Assembly: GCF_000418325.1 (NCBI RefSeq)
Contig: NC_021658.1
Location: 14,116,501-14,180,500 of the forward strand
Length of the DNA: 64,000 nucleotides
Origin: Sorangium cellulosum So0157-2
GTDB lineage: Bacteria; Myxococcota_A; Polyangia; Polyangiales; Polyangiaceae
Direction of reading: 5' to 3'
This document shows positions 42,612 to 51,404 of this stretch, piece by piece; positions within the stretch are counted from its first letter, which is position 1, and the number at the start of each line of letters is the position of its first letter. A program made the position numbers and the translations under genes. Under the pieces are notes generated by a model. That model worked only from the letters and a program-made list of their open reading frames with translations, was not told where the DNA came from and ran no database searches.

Positions 42612-42645
42612 CGTACGCGTATGTTGAGTAAGTATACACCGTACG
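42612..42645. promoter_or_regulatory. Inverted-repeat operator of the TetR/peroxiredoxin-like pair
   Basis: CGTACGCGTAT (42612-42622) and ATACACCGTACG (42634-42645) are near-inverted arms around an 11-bp AT-rich spacer. The site lies between the TetR start and the divergent peroxiredoxin-like start, next to the alternative TetR ATG. TetR proteins usually bind such sites. Confidence 0.55.
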
Positions 42646-42696
42646 CCTACGGACCACCGACAAGAGACGAGGCGCGTGCGGGAGGAGGAAAGCTCG

Positions 42697-43278
42697 ATGT
42701 CCGAGCGGTTGAAGCCCGGCGCCGTCGTCGCCGGTCGGGATCTCGTGAGCGTCACCGGCGCGCCCGTCCGCGTCCCGGATCCGGCGCGGCTGACGCACCT
42801 GCAGTTCCGGCGCTTCGCCGGCTGCCCTGTCTGCAACCTGCACCTGCGCTCCTTCGCGCGCCGCCACGGCGAGGTCACCGCCGCGGGCGTGCTCGAGGTG
42901 GTGCTGTTCCATTCGCCCGCCGACGAGCTGCGCGCGCACGTGGCCGACCTGCCGTTCGCGGTCGTCGCCGACCCGGACAAGCGGCTGTACGGCGAGTTCG
43001 GCGTCGAGTCCGCGCCCCGCGCGCTCCTGGATCCGCGGGCCTACTGGCCGATCCTCAGGGCGATCGCGGCGAGCCTGCCCGCGGTCCTGGCGCGGCGGCG
43101 GCCGGCCCCCTCGCGCGATCCGCACGGCGGCCGGCTCGGCCTGCCGGCCGATCTGCTGATCGCGGGCGACGGGCGGGTGCTCGCCGCGAAGTACGGCGAG
43201 CACGTCGACGATCAGTGGTCGGTCGACGTGCTCGTGGCCCTGGCGCGCGCGGCGCGGAGCCGCGGGAACTCGATGTGA
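42697..43278 (+). CDS. Peroxiredoxin-like (AhpC/TSA-fold) protein
   Basis: 193 aa thioredoxin-fold protein. The RFAGCPVCNLHLRSF segment at about 42-56 places a CPVC pair where AhpC/TSA-like proteins have their peroxidatic Cys; the following strands (VLEVVLFHSPADELRAH, then FAVVADPDKRLYGEFGV) match the family. It may reduce peroxides or act as a disulfide reductase. GGAGGAGGAAA precedes the ATG at 42697. Divergent from a TetR gene across an operator, so likely induced by a ligand or oxidant. Confidence 0.78.
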   Translation: MSERLKPGAVVAGRDLVSVTGAPVRVPDPARLTHLQFRRFAGCPVCNLHLRSFARRHGEVTAAGVLEVVLFHSPADELRAHVADLPFAVVADPDKRLYGEFGVESAPRALLDPRAYWPILRAIAASLPAVLARRRPAPSRDPHGGRLGLPADLLIAGDGRVLAAKYGEHVDDQWSVDVLVALARAARSRGNSM

Positions 43279-43789
43279 CCCTCGCGCGCCGCGCGACTCC
43301 GCGGGTCAGGAGCCCACGAAAAAATTGCGCGTTAAGGCGGGCTCACCGAGCCCTGCACCCATGCGACGTGTGACGCCAGGGGCCAGCGTGTGGGCCCCTG
43401 CGAAAGCAGGAGACCGTGGGCGCGACCGCCGCGCCGACCCCCGATACCCACATCCGAATTGACATGAGCGCGAGGAGAACCTCTCAACGATCTCCCACCT
43501 TCCGCCGCGCTCCCGGGGCGGGGCGGGCGCCACCCGGGTTGGCCGCGCCTCAAGCGATGGATCTGGCGCCCGAGCGCTGTCCAATGATATCACGGTGTCA
43601 CGGCTCGCTTGCCGCTAGGCTCGACCGTTCCAGCACCAAGGTATTCACGGGTGTCTCCTACCTGTTCGCACCTGGTGTCTCGACGGCGATCGGCGCTCGT
43701 TTCAATCGGCGCTCGGTTGTTCCCCCATCGCGAGAGGCCTGCGGAGGCGCGCCGGCAATCGCCATTTCTCGCCGTCTTGCAAGGAACCG
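43279..43789. other. 511-bp non-coding gap with two stacked hairpins
   Basis: Less GC-rich than the genes around it. At 43377-43400 the arms CAGGGGCC and GGCCCCTG enclose an 8-nt loop; overlapping its right arm is CCTGC-GAAA-GCAGG (43397-43410), a stem with a GNRA loop. They could be a terminator of the peroxiredoxin-like gene or a dispersed palindromic element. No gene with a credible start seen. Confidence 0.45.
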
Positions 43790-45274
43790 ATGGACAACAG
43801 GCTCGCCTCGCTCTCGTCGACGACGCTGCTGAACGGCACGCCCACGCCGATGGCGCTGCTCTCCGGCACGGGGGAGGTGATCGCCTGCAGCCCCGCGTGG
43901 GAGCAGCGCGTCGGCCCTCCCGGGCTGCTCCTCGAGCGCGTCCACGAGGGCGATCGCGGCGAGCTGGCGGCGCGGATGGCGGCCGCGCGCGACGCGGCGG
44001 GCAGCACCTCCGCGACGGCGCGCCTCGTGGACGCCCGCGGCAAGGTCACCCCGATGCAATGGACCCTGTGGCGCGCCGACGACACGGCGCTCTGGGCCGC
44101 CGTGAAGCCCGATCGCGAGGCGTGGGAGACGCAGGCGCGCATCCTCGTCGACGTGTTCCAGACCATGGATGCGGTGATCTGGGCCACCGACAAGGAGGGC
44201 GTCCTCCGGGTCTCCGACGGCAACGGGCTCGCGCACTTCGGGATCAAGCCAGGTCAGATCGTCGGAATGACCATGCGCGACCTCTACGGCGAGGGCTCGC
44301 AGGTCCTCGAGCTGTGCAGGCGCGTGCTCGCCGGCGAGACGATCCGCACGGACACCGTGGCCGACGGCGTGCACTGGATCGTGCACTATGCGCCCCACCG
44401 CGGCGACGACGGCGAGGTCGACGGCGTCCAGACGTTCGGTATCAACCTCGCCGACCACGTGACCCTCGCCGCGCAGGCGGAGCTGCTCCGCACGTGCATC
44501 GACAGCATGCCGATCATCATCTGGGCGTTCGACAAGGACGGCATCTGCATGGTGGCGCAGGGCGGGGCGCTCGCGCAGGTCGACGCCGTGGAGCGAAACG
44601 GCGTCGGCAAGCACATGCTCGAGCTCTGCGGCAGCTCGCCCGACGTGCGCGAGGCGTTCCAGCGCGCCCTCGCCGGGGAGATCGCGCACACCGAGCAGGT
44701 CCGGCAAGACAGGGTCTGGCGGACCAGGTTCGTCCCGCAGAAGGACGTCCTCGGCGAGATCATCGGCGTCGGCGCCATCAGCGAGGATGTCACGCAGCAG
44801 CGCCGCGTCGAGCAGCAGCTGCGGGAGCAGCTGCGGCTCACCCAGCAACAGCAGGAGTCGATCGCGCGGCTGTCGAGCCCGATCATCGAGGTCTGGCAGG
44901 ACGTGCTCATCGTCCCCTTGATCGGCTCGGTCGACGCCGATCGCGCGGCGATGGTGATGGAGTCGCTGCTCGCGGCCGTCGTGGAGCGGCAGGCGGCCTT
45001 CGCCGTCCTCGACCTCACCGGCCTCGATTCGGTCGACACGACGACGGCGCAGCACCTCATCAAGATCACGAACGGGCTCACGCTGCTCGGCTGCCGGGCC
45101 GTGGTCACCGGGATCCGGCCGCCGGTCGCGCAGACGATGGTCGGGCTGGGCTTCGATCTCTCGCAGGTATGCACGCTGCGCAGCCTGAAGGAGGCGCTCC
45201 GCTGGTGCATGAGCGAGGCGCGCCGCGGGTCGAGCGAGGCGCGCCTCGGGTCGGGCGCGGCGCGGCGCGGCTGA
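43790..45274 (+). CDS. PAS-PAS-PAS-STAS (RsbR-like) sensor
   Basis: 494 aa without a membrane helix. Three PAS-like segments (about 15-105, 115-225 and 230-345) are followed by a short coiled coil of Glu/Gln (about 345-370) and a STAS domain (about 375-475: LSSPIIEVWQDVLIVPLIGSVD and DLTGLDSVDTTTAQHLIKI). In RsbR-type stressosome proteins the Thr/Ser cluster after DLTG is phosphorylated. The last 20 residues are a Gly/Arg-rich repeat (SEARRGSSEARLGSG). It stands alone here, so its partner switch kinase and phosphatase are elsewhere. Confidence 0.85.
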   Translation: MDNRLASLSSTTLLNGTPTPMALLSGTGEVIACSPAWEQRVGPPGLLLERVHEGDRGELAARMAAARDAAGSTSATARLVDARGKVTPMQWTLWRADDTALWAAVKPDREAWETQARILVDVFQTMDAVIWATDKEGVLRVSDGNGLAHFGIKPGQIVGMTMRDLYGEGSQVLELCRRVLAGETIRTDTVADGVHWIVHYAPHRGDDGEVDGVQTFGINLADHVTLAAQAELLRTCIDSMPIIIWAFDKDGICMVAQGGALAQVDAVERNGVGKHMLELCGSSPDVREAFQRALAGEIAHTEQVRQDRVWRTRFVPQKDVLGEIIGVGAISEDVTQQRRVEQQLREQLRLTQQQQESIARLSSPIIEVWQDVLIVPLIGSVDADRAAMVMESLLAAVVERQAAFAVLDLTGLDSVDTTTAQHLIKITNGLTLLGCRAVVTGIRPPVAQTMVGLGFDLSQVCTLRSLKEALRWCMSEARRGSSEARLGSGAARRG

Positions 45275-45328
45275 GGCCACGCGCCGCGCCGGCCGGGTCG
45301 CGCGCGCGGTGAGGCGCGCGCCGCCCGC

Positions 45329-48106
45329 TCACCCGGGGCTCGACGGATCCGCCGGATCCGTGCCGGCGTCGCGCTCGTCGCCGTCGCGGATGCCGTCGCC
45401 GTCGCGGTCGACGCCGCACCGCGGGCCCGAGCCGGGCGGCATGCACGTGTACGTCACCCGGTGCCCGGTGAGCACCGCGAACCAGCGCAGGCCGACGTCG
45501 CCGACCGGCGGGGCCGCGCTCCTGTCCGTGATGAACTGGCCACCTCCGGCATAGAGCAGGCCGACCTCCTCCAGGAGGAAGGGGACCTTCGCCACGAGGT
45601 CGCACTCCCCGGCCTCGGCGCGATCGACGAGCAGGTCGACGCGCGGCCAGGCCGCCGCCGCGTTGTGCGCGCCGAGCGTGACCTGCTGGCCGACGATCGG
45701 CGCGAGGTTCGTGTCGAACGCGAGCATGAACTCCACCGCTTGCCGGCGCAGGATCTCCCCGGAGGGGCCGAGCGGGAAGCCGTTCGGCGAGAACACGCTC
45801 TCCTCGAACCCGATCGCCTGGTGGAACCGGAAGAGCGTGTCCATGACGCCATCGTGCATGAACCCGAAGCCGCGGATCTGGTCGCCCATGAAGCCGTTGT
45901 CGCCCGGGTGGAAGAGGCTCGGGACCGCGGCCATGCCGAACATCCCGACCTTCTGGTACAGGTTGCGCAGGTGGGGGTTCTTGAAGCTCTGGCCGTTCTC
46001 CTGTCCGATGCTCGAGCCGTCGGACCCGAAGAAGCCGGGGAACGGCTCGCCGGCGGCGGCGTTCCCGTCGGGGTCCAGGGTGTGGCAGGTCGCGCACGAG
46101 AACGTGCCGTCGCCGCCCTCGCGGACGAAGTGATCGCGCCCGGCCTGCTGATCGGGGGTGAGGGAGTTGTCGAGGTTCCGGATCGGGTTCGGCGGATACG
46201 TCAGCTGGAGGATGAAGTCGGTGAACGCCTCCATGTCCTCGTCCGGGATGGGCGCGTGCCGGCCGAGCAGGTTCGTGAAGCCGGTCTGGAACTTCTTGAA
46301 CGCCGCGCGCTCGTCGAACGCCCCGCTGTCCGGCTGCGCCGTGGGCTCGTCGTTGCCGCCCGTGCGGTCGCCGCGCCAGTGCATCGGCCCGTGGTTGGCC
46401 ATCCCGCGCAGGCTCTGGGTCGTCATCGGCCCCTTCATGGGCTTCAGCGAGGTGTCGGCGGGGAACGGCGGGTTGATGCTCGTGAACGGCCCGGGGTTTA
46501 GCTGCGTTGTCCCGTCCGGGTTGCCGAGGTCCCAGGCGATGCTGTCGAGATCGCCGAAGACGTGGCAGCTCGCGCACGACGAGTCGCCGTGGCTCGACGA
46601 GAGGCGCGCGTCGTGGAGGAACACCCGCCCGCGGACCACGCTCTCCGGCTCGGGGTTGTGGAGCGGGAGGTGCGCGAGCTCGGCGCGCGTGGCCGTGTCG
46701 ACGATCGAGATGGAGTTGTCGAAGCGCGTGAGCACGTAGAGCCGGCCGCGCGGCTGATCGAGCGCGAGCCCGCTCGGCCCGCCGCCCGTGACCTGGATCT
46801 GGTTCGAGAGGCTCGGCGTGAAGGTGTCGCCCTCCAGCTGGGCCGTGTCGAACACGCCGATCTTGCTCGACCCGAACGCGGCCACGTAGAGCTTCGCGCC
46901 GTCGCTGGTCACCGCCATGTCGACCGGCGTGGCCAGGCTCTTCTCGCTCTCCGCGTTGGGCACGGGGGCGCAGCACGTCGAGTAATCGATGTGCTTGTTC
47001 AGGTGGCGCGGCAGGGCGGAGCCGCCGCCGAGCACGGTGATGCGGCTCTCGTGCAGGTGCCCGCGGACGCTCGAGCCGGCGAAGATGCCCGGGCCCTCGA
47101 AGCGCTCGAGGTTGAACGCCTCGGTGTTGGAGACATAGACCTTTCCGTTCGCCGGGTTGACGACCATGTTGTAGAGGATGGTGCCCACGCCGGTGAAGTA
47201 GCCGGCGCTGCCCGGGCGCTGCTGCGGGGGCGTCGCCATGGCGTCGATGACGAAGACGTCCTTGTCCGGCAGCGAGAACATGACCTCGTCGTCCCAGGTG
47301 CGGCCCGCGATATCGACCCAGTGGTCGCCGTCGTGGCGGACGATGAGCGACGTCGACGGCTGCGGCTCGCCGAGGAAGTTGGTGAGCGGCGGCGGCAGCC
47401 CGCCGCCCTCCTCCACGAGCACGCGGTGCACGGCGGTGGTGCGGTTGCCGGTGTGGAAGCCCGCGGCGTACACCGAGGCCCCGTCCGGGCTCACGGCGAG
47501 CGCCCGCGGGGTGTCGGTGAAGAAGGTGAGGATCGTGAGGGGCGAGCCGCCGAGCGAGGCGTCGTTCGCGACCGTGCCGGCGTCGAACACCCAGACGTCC
47601 GCGCGGCCGACCCCGGGTGTGGTCAGCTGCGGATCGAACGGCGCGTTCTGGCCGCGGTGGGCCGTGGTGACGAACGCGCGCGAGCGCCCGGGGCCCGCGA
47701 AGACGATGTCGCGCGGCTCGTCCCCGACGAGGAGCGTGCGCACGACGCGCGGATACCGCGGGAACGACACGTCGACGACGCTGACGCTGTCCGAGAGGTG
47801 ATTGACGACCCACACCTCGTGGTCGCTGCGCGCGGCGACGGCGACGGGCTCGAGGCCGACGCTGACCGAGGAGAGGTGGGACAGGCCGCCCGAGGTGACG
47901 CGAAAGATCTCCAGGCGATTGTCGGGCGTATTGGCCGCGAGGAGCAGGGTGCGGTCGGGCGAGAGCGCGAGCGGCCTGACCTGGCCGCTCTCGAAGAGCG
48001 TATATGACGGCGCGGCCTCCGCCTGGCGCCCGGCCAGGAGGCCCGCGAAAGCGGCGGCGGTGACCAGCAGGGAACTGGGAGAGCGTGCATGACGATGTAG
48101 GAGCAT
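45329..48106 (-). CDS. Beta-propeller/di-haem cytochrome, secreted
   Basis: 925 aa. Signal peptide (about 10-31). A large YVTN/WD-like beta-propeller (about 35-490) leads to a MauG/cytochrome c peroxidase-like region with haem motifs CASCH (511-515) and CATCH (671-675). The C-terminus carries a Ca2+-binding DxDGDGxxDGDE stretch (about 900-912), as in thrombospondin type-3 repeats. A periplasmic or surface redox enzyme. The ATG at 48106 follows GGAGGTCAGG. Sister of the shorter lipoprotein cytochrome at 36.7 kb; both read leftward but are not in one operon. Confidence 0.85.
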   Translation of the reverse strand: MLLHRHARSPSSLLVTAAAFAGLLAGRQAEAAPSYTLFESGQVRPLALSPDRTLLLAANTPDNRLEIFRVTSGGLSHLSSVSVGLEPVAVAARSDHEVWVVNHLSDSVSVVDVSFPRYPRVVRTLLVGDEPRDIVFAGPGRSRAFVTTAHRGQNAPFDPQLTTPGVGRADVWVFDAGTVANDASLGGSPLTILTFFTDTPRALAVSPDGASVYAAGFHTGNRTTAVHRVLVEEGGGLPPPLTNFLGEPQPSTSLIVRHDGDHWVDIAGRTWDDEVMFSLPDKDVFVIDAMATPPQQRPGSAGYFTGVGTILYNMVVNPANGKVYVSNTEAFNLERFEGPGIFAGSSVRGHLHESRITVLGGGSALPRHLNKHIDYSTCCAPVPNAESEKSLATPVDMAVTSDGAKLYVAAFGSSKIGVFDTAQLEGDTFTPSLSNQIQVTGGGPSGLALDQPRGRLYVLTRFDNSISIVDTATRAELAHLPLHNPEPESVVRGRVFLHDARLSSSHGDSSCASCHVFGDLDSIAWDLGNPDGTTQLNPGPFTSINPPFPADTSLKPMKGPMTTQSLRGMANHGPMHWRGDRTGGNDEPTAQPDSGAFDERAAFKKFQTGFTNLLGRHAPIPDEDMEAFTDFILQLTYPPNPIRNLDNSLTPDQQAGRDHFVREGGDGTFSCATCHTLDPDGNAAAGEPFPGFFGSDGSSIGQENGQSFKNPHLRNLYQKVGMFGMAAVPSLFHPGDNGFMGDQIRGFGFMHDGVMDTLFRFHQAIGFEESVFSPNGFPLGPSGEILRRQAVEFMLAFDTNLAPIVGQQVTLGAHNAAAAWPRVDLLVDRAEAGECDLVAKVPFLLEEVGLLYAGGGQFITDRSAAPPVGDVGLRWFAVLTGHRVTYTCMPPGSGPRCGVDRDGDGIRDGDERDAGTDPADPSSPG

Positions 48107-48423
48107 CCTGACCTCCTTGCGGGGTTAAGAACGGGATATCCCCTCAGGATAGAACCGCACGGCGGCGTTCCGGAATCAAGTGTTTCGTGCATTCGTCGAT
48201 GCGCGAGGGTCCGCATTCGTTCGGTTTCGGAGCGGCACCTTTTGGATCGGCGCATGCATTGGCCGAAGGGCGGTGAGCGCCCATTGCGGGGCCGCTCACG
48301 TCGCGCATGCCGGAGCGCCGCACGCACCGCCGGCTCGCACCGGGCGGCTCGAGGTGCGCCGTGCGGCTTGGAGCGCGACGCGCCGCTTGACGATGCGTAA
48401 CAGATCGGTTACACGTTGGTCCG
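48107..48423. other. 317-bp divergent gap
   Basis: Between the leftward cytochrome gene and the rightward ArsR gene. Its right end holds the ArsR promoter/operator (48387-48415). The left part is somewhat AT-richer (around 48175-48230) but shows no clear -35/-10 pair for the cytochrome gene. No gene. Confidence 0.4.
48387..48415 (+). promoter_or_regulatory. ArsR promoter with operator in the spacer
   Basis: -35 TTGACG (48387-48392), 17 bp, -10 TACACG (48410-48415). Inside the spacer is the palindrome GTAAC-AGATCG-GTTAC (48397-48412), a classic place for an ArsR-type repressor. Transcription would start near 48422, almost at the ATG (48424), so the mRNA may be leaderless. Confidence 0.65.
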
Positions 48424-48801
48424 ATGGACGCGGTTGCCCAGGCGCTGGCGGATCCGATTCGGCGGGAAATCCTGCGGATGCTGCGCGGCCGCACCGCTTC
48501 GGCCGGCAGCATCGCCGGCGCGTTTCCGGTCAGCCGCCCGGCGGTCAGCCGGCACCTGCGGGTCCTGCGCGAGGCGGGCCTCGTGCGCGACGTGCAGCGC
48601 GGCCGCGAGCGCGAGTACAGCCTCGATCTCGGCGCGCTCGCCGAGCTCGAGGCGTTCCTGCGAGAGCTGCGCGAGGAGGGCCCGTGGCACCGCCGGTTCG
48701 ACGCGCTCGAGACCGAGGTGCACCGCGTCGGCCGGCAGCGGCGCATGGCGGCCGCGACCCCGTCCCACAACGAAACGAAGCGAAGGAAGGAGACAGCATG
48801 A
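48424..48801 (+). CDS. ArsR/SmtB-type winged-helix repressor
   Basis: 125 aa. The fold runs ALADPIRREILRMLRG, GSIAGAFPVSRPAVSRHLRVLREAGLV and the wing RDVQRGREREYSLD, as in the SdpR-like ArsR group that represses an adjacent SRPBCC gene. No Cys metal site is visible. Its stop overlaps the SRPBCC start by 4 bp (ATGA). The palindrome within its promoter spacer is the likely binding site. Confidence 0.92.
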   Translation: MDAVAQALADPIRREILRMLRGRTASAGSIAGAFPVSRPAVSRHLRVLREAGLVRDVQRGREREYSLDLGALAELEAFLRELREEGPWHRRFDALETEVHRVGRQRRMAAATPSHNETKRRKETA

Positions 48802-49301
48802 GCCCCCGACCCACCGGCCGCGTCCGGAGCACGGCGACAGGCGCCGATCTCGTGATCCAACGAAGCTTCCGCGCCCCCATCGAGGACGTCTGGCAGAGCG
48901 TCACCGCGCCGGAGAGCACGGCGCGCTGGTTCGGCCCGTGGGAGGGGGAGGCGGGGCCCGGCAAGACGGTGCGCCTCCAGATGGCGTTCGAGAAGGGCGC
49001 GCCGTGGTGCGACATGACGATCGACGCCTGCGAGCCGCCGCATCGCCTCGCGCTCTCGGCCAAGGACGATTACGGCGAGTGGCGGCTCGAGCTGTCGCTC
49101 GCGGCGAAGGGCGAGACCACCGAGCTCACCTTCACTCAGCACCTCACCGATCCCGCGCTCGCCGGCGATACCGGGCCGGGCTGGGAGTATTACCTCGACA
49201 TGCTCGTCGCCTCGCGGCTCGGCGAGCCGCTGCCGAGCTTCGCCGACTATTACCCGTCGCAGCGCGAGTACTACCTGGGCGACGCGCGCACGCAGGAGTA
49301 G
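48798..49301 (+). CDS. SRPBCC (AHSA1/START-like) protein
   Basis: 167 aa with the AHSA1/SRPBCC fold: VIQRSFRAPIEDVWQSVTAPESTARWFGPWEG at the N-terminus (split by family convention into two strands and the helical lid), a beta-sheet, and a long C-terminal helix (GWEYYLDMLVASRLG). Such proteins bind hydrophobic ligands in a deep pocket and are commonly cotranscribed with ArsR genes. Its 3' end overlaps the convergent surface-protein gene by 31 bp. Ligand unknown. Confidence 0.88.
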   Translation: MSPRPTGRVRSTATGADLVIQRSFRAPIEDVWQSVTAPESTARWFGPWEGEAGPGKTVRLQMAFEKGAPWCDMTIDACEPPHRLALSAKDDYGEWRLELSLAAKGETTELTFTQHLTDPALAGDTGPGWEYYLDMLVASRLGEPLPSFADYYPSQREYYLGDARTQE

Positions 49302-51310
49302 CCGGCCGCGCGGGCGCTCGGCGTGTCCGAGCCCTGCTGCCGCGTCGCTCGCCTCGACGGCGTGGCGTCGGCTCCTCCGCGATCTCGCCTGAGCCTGGGT
49401 CGGCCCCGCGCCGCCATGGCCAGGCCGAGCGCCGCGAGGACGGCGGCCTCCAGGGCGCCACCGAGCCCGGGCTGGCGCGCCGCGAGAGCGCAGCTGCTGG
49501 ACGCCGGGAGCTCGCCCTCCGGAAGCTCGGGTGACGCTGCCGCGGGGGCGCTCGCCGCGCGCGCGCCCGCTTCGCCGACCCTCGTCATCGACACGGCGGC
49601 GCGCGCGCCGCGCCCGCTTGCGAACGACGCGCCGGTGGAGCCGTCCGCCTCGCCGGCGCCGCCGCCCTCGCCCTCGCCGCTCGACCCGTCGTCGACCTGG
49701 AACAGCGTATTTCCCATCACCACGTACCAGGCGCCCTGGAACCAGCGCGCATGTCCCAGGTGCGAGCTTATCTCGCGCGGGGCGGCGCCCGGGGCGCCGA
49801 GGTAGCGTTTCGGCGGGCTGAGGAACATCACCTCGCCGTCATCGCTGATGCCGTCATGGCCCAGACGCGCAGGCGGATCGTCGAGCTGGCTGGGGGTGCC
49901 GAAGGAGCTGAGCTGGTGCTGCGCGCCGCTCGGGGTCCTGAGCCAGACCTGCTCCGCGCCGCTCGAGCCCTTGAGAAAAGCGATGTAACCCGCGTGGAGC
50001 TGGTAGGCGCCCGTCTGGGCGCCCTCGGGGTGCGCGACAGGGACGACGCCGAGCGGCACCTGCCCGGAAGGTGTGGCCAGGATGCTTTGAGACTGACCGG
50101 AGCTGAGGGCCTGCGCGAATACCACGTTGATCCCGTCCGTCACGGGGCGCGAGATTCCACCGCCGCTGGTGACCAGCAGCGTGCTCGTTCCATCCCTGCG
50201 CGTGTAGAGCGCTCTGGCGCGGTCCACATACGCGAAGAGCCCGTCCTCGGCGACGTCCATGCTGGGGCGGTCCAGCGCGACCCCGAGCGCGAGCTCGTCG
50301 GTGCCCGACGCGAGATCGCGCACGTACGTACCGCTCCCCGAGTAGGCCATGGTATCGCCGCTCACGAACGCCATGCGGCCGTTCTCCGTCAGCTTCAGCA
50401 GGGCGCCGTGGCGCCACTCGTAGACGGCGGTCGGGGGGCGACCGATGGCGGGCGGCGCCGGCACCTCCATCGCGGCGCCGGCGCCGGTCAGGAACGCCCT
50501 CGTGGCGTCGTTGAGCTGGTACGGATAGGCCAACTTGATGGCTCGCGTGGTGGCCCGTGTCGCCCGATCGAGCAGGAAGATCTCCTGTCGCCCCTTGATG
50601 AACAGGATCCGCGTCGCGTCGAAATCGAGGATGCGTCCGGGGACCTCGTCGATCGCCTCGAGCTGCGGGCTGGCCTCGACCAGGATCGTCGGCCCCTGGA
50701 GGACCATCATGCTATGGACGTCCAGCACCTCGAATTTCAGATCGAATTTACGGCCGCTGTACGCGCTGAGGTCGACGACGGTGTCGAGCGCCGCGGTGGC
50801 CCGCGCGAGCTCGACCGAGGTCGGCGGGCTCGTGTCGCGGAAGGTGGCGGTGGCCCGGATGGAGCAGTCCGCCGGGTGGTCGTCGACGCAGGTGGCGGCG
50901 ATCCGGAGCGACGGATGGGCGACCGCCTCGTGCGTCGGCGCCAGGACCTGGGCGGTGGGCGTTTGGTCCTGGAACACGGTGCGCTGCGCGGACACGCTGG
51001 TGCCCTCGACGTCGGTCGCCGTGACGGTCAGGGTGTGCTCGCCATAGGGCAGCCCGAAGGTCGAGATGCCCGCCTTGTACGTGGTGCCTCCGATGTTCGT
51101 GAGGATCACCGATCCTGCGCCGAGCTGCGCCTGGACGCGCGCGATCTGGACCGTGGAGCTCACCTCGACGCGAACATCGACATTCGTCTGGCTCCACGCG
51201 TGCTGCCCGGGCTCCACGAACGTCACGGTGATGGCCGCCCAGGCCGCGCGCGCGGGCAGCATGGCGAGCGCGCAGAACAGCGACGCCAGCAGAAAGCGGA
51301 TGACTCGCAT
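49271..51310 (-). CDS. Secreted repeat protein with MYXO-CTERM-like tail
   Basis: 679 aa. Signal peptide (about 1-25). An Ig/fibronectin-like sandwich (about 26-130) is followed by a beta-propeller-like region of short blades (about 210-545: AVYEWRHGALLKLT, VRDLASGTDELALG, YTRRDGTSTLLVT). The C-terminus has a Ser/Gly-rich stretch, a Cys (SSSCALAARQPG, near 600), a hydrophobic helix (ALEAAVLAALGLAMA) and an Arg cluster, which resembles the MYXO-CTERM sorting signal. Unusually, about 40 charged residues follow the Arg cluster before the stop, possibly because the gene reads into the convergent SRPBCC gene. GAGG precedes the ATG. Confidence 0.72.
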   Translation of the reverse strand: MRVIRFLLASLFCALAMLPARAAWAAITVTFVEPGQHAWSQTNVDVRVEVSSTVQIARVQAQLGAGSVILTNIGGTTYKAGISTFGLPYGEHTLTVTATDVEGTSVSAQRTVFQDQTPTAQVLAPTHEAVAHPSLRIAATCVDDHPADCSIRATATFRDTSPPTSVELARATAALDTVVDLSAYSGRKFDLKFEVLDVHSMMVLQGPTILVEASPQLEAIDEVPGRILDFDATRILFIKGRQEIFLLDRATRATTRAIKLAYPYQLNDATRAFLTGAGAAMEVPAPPAIGRPPTAVYEWRHGALLKLTENGRMAFVSGDTMAYSGSGTYVRDLASGTDELALGVALDRPSMDVAEDGLFAYVDRARALYTRRDGTSTLLVTSGGGISRPVTDGINVVFAQALSSGQSQSILATPSGQVPLGVVPVAHPEGAQTGAYQLHAGYIAFLKGSSGAEQVWLRTPSGAQHQLSSFGTPSQLDDPPARLGHDGISDDGEVMFLSPPKRYLGAPGAAPREISSHLGHARWFQGAWYVVMGNTLFQVDDGSSGEGEGGGAGEADGSTGASFASGRGARAAVSMTRVGEAGARAASAPAAASPELPEGELPASSSCALAARQPGLGGALEAAVLAALGLAMAARGRPRLRRDRGGADATPSRRATRQQGSDTPSARAAGYSCVRASPR

Positions 51311-51404
51311 GCTTCTCCTCACCTCTCGCACCTCACCGGTGCGCTCGTCGGACGATCGTCCGGAAAATCGTCTGCTCCGTGGCGGTACGGCGGCGCCGGG
51401 GCGC

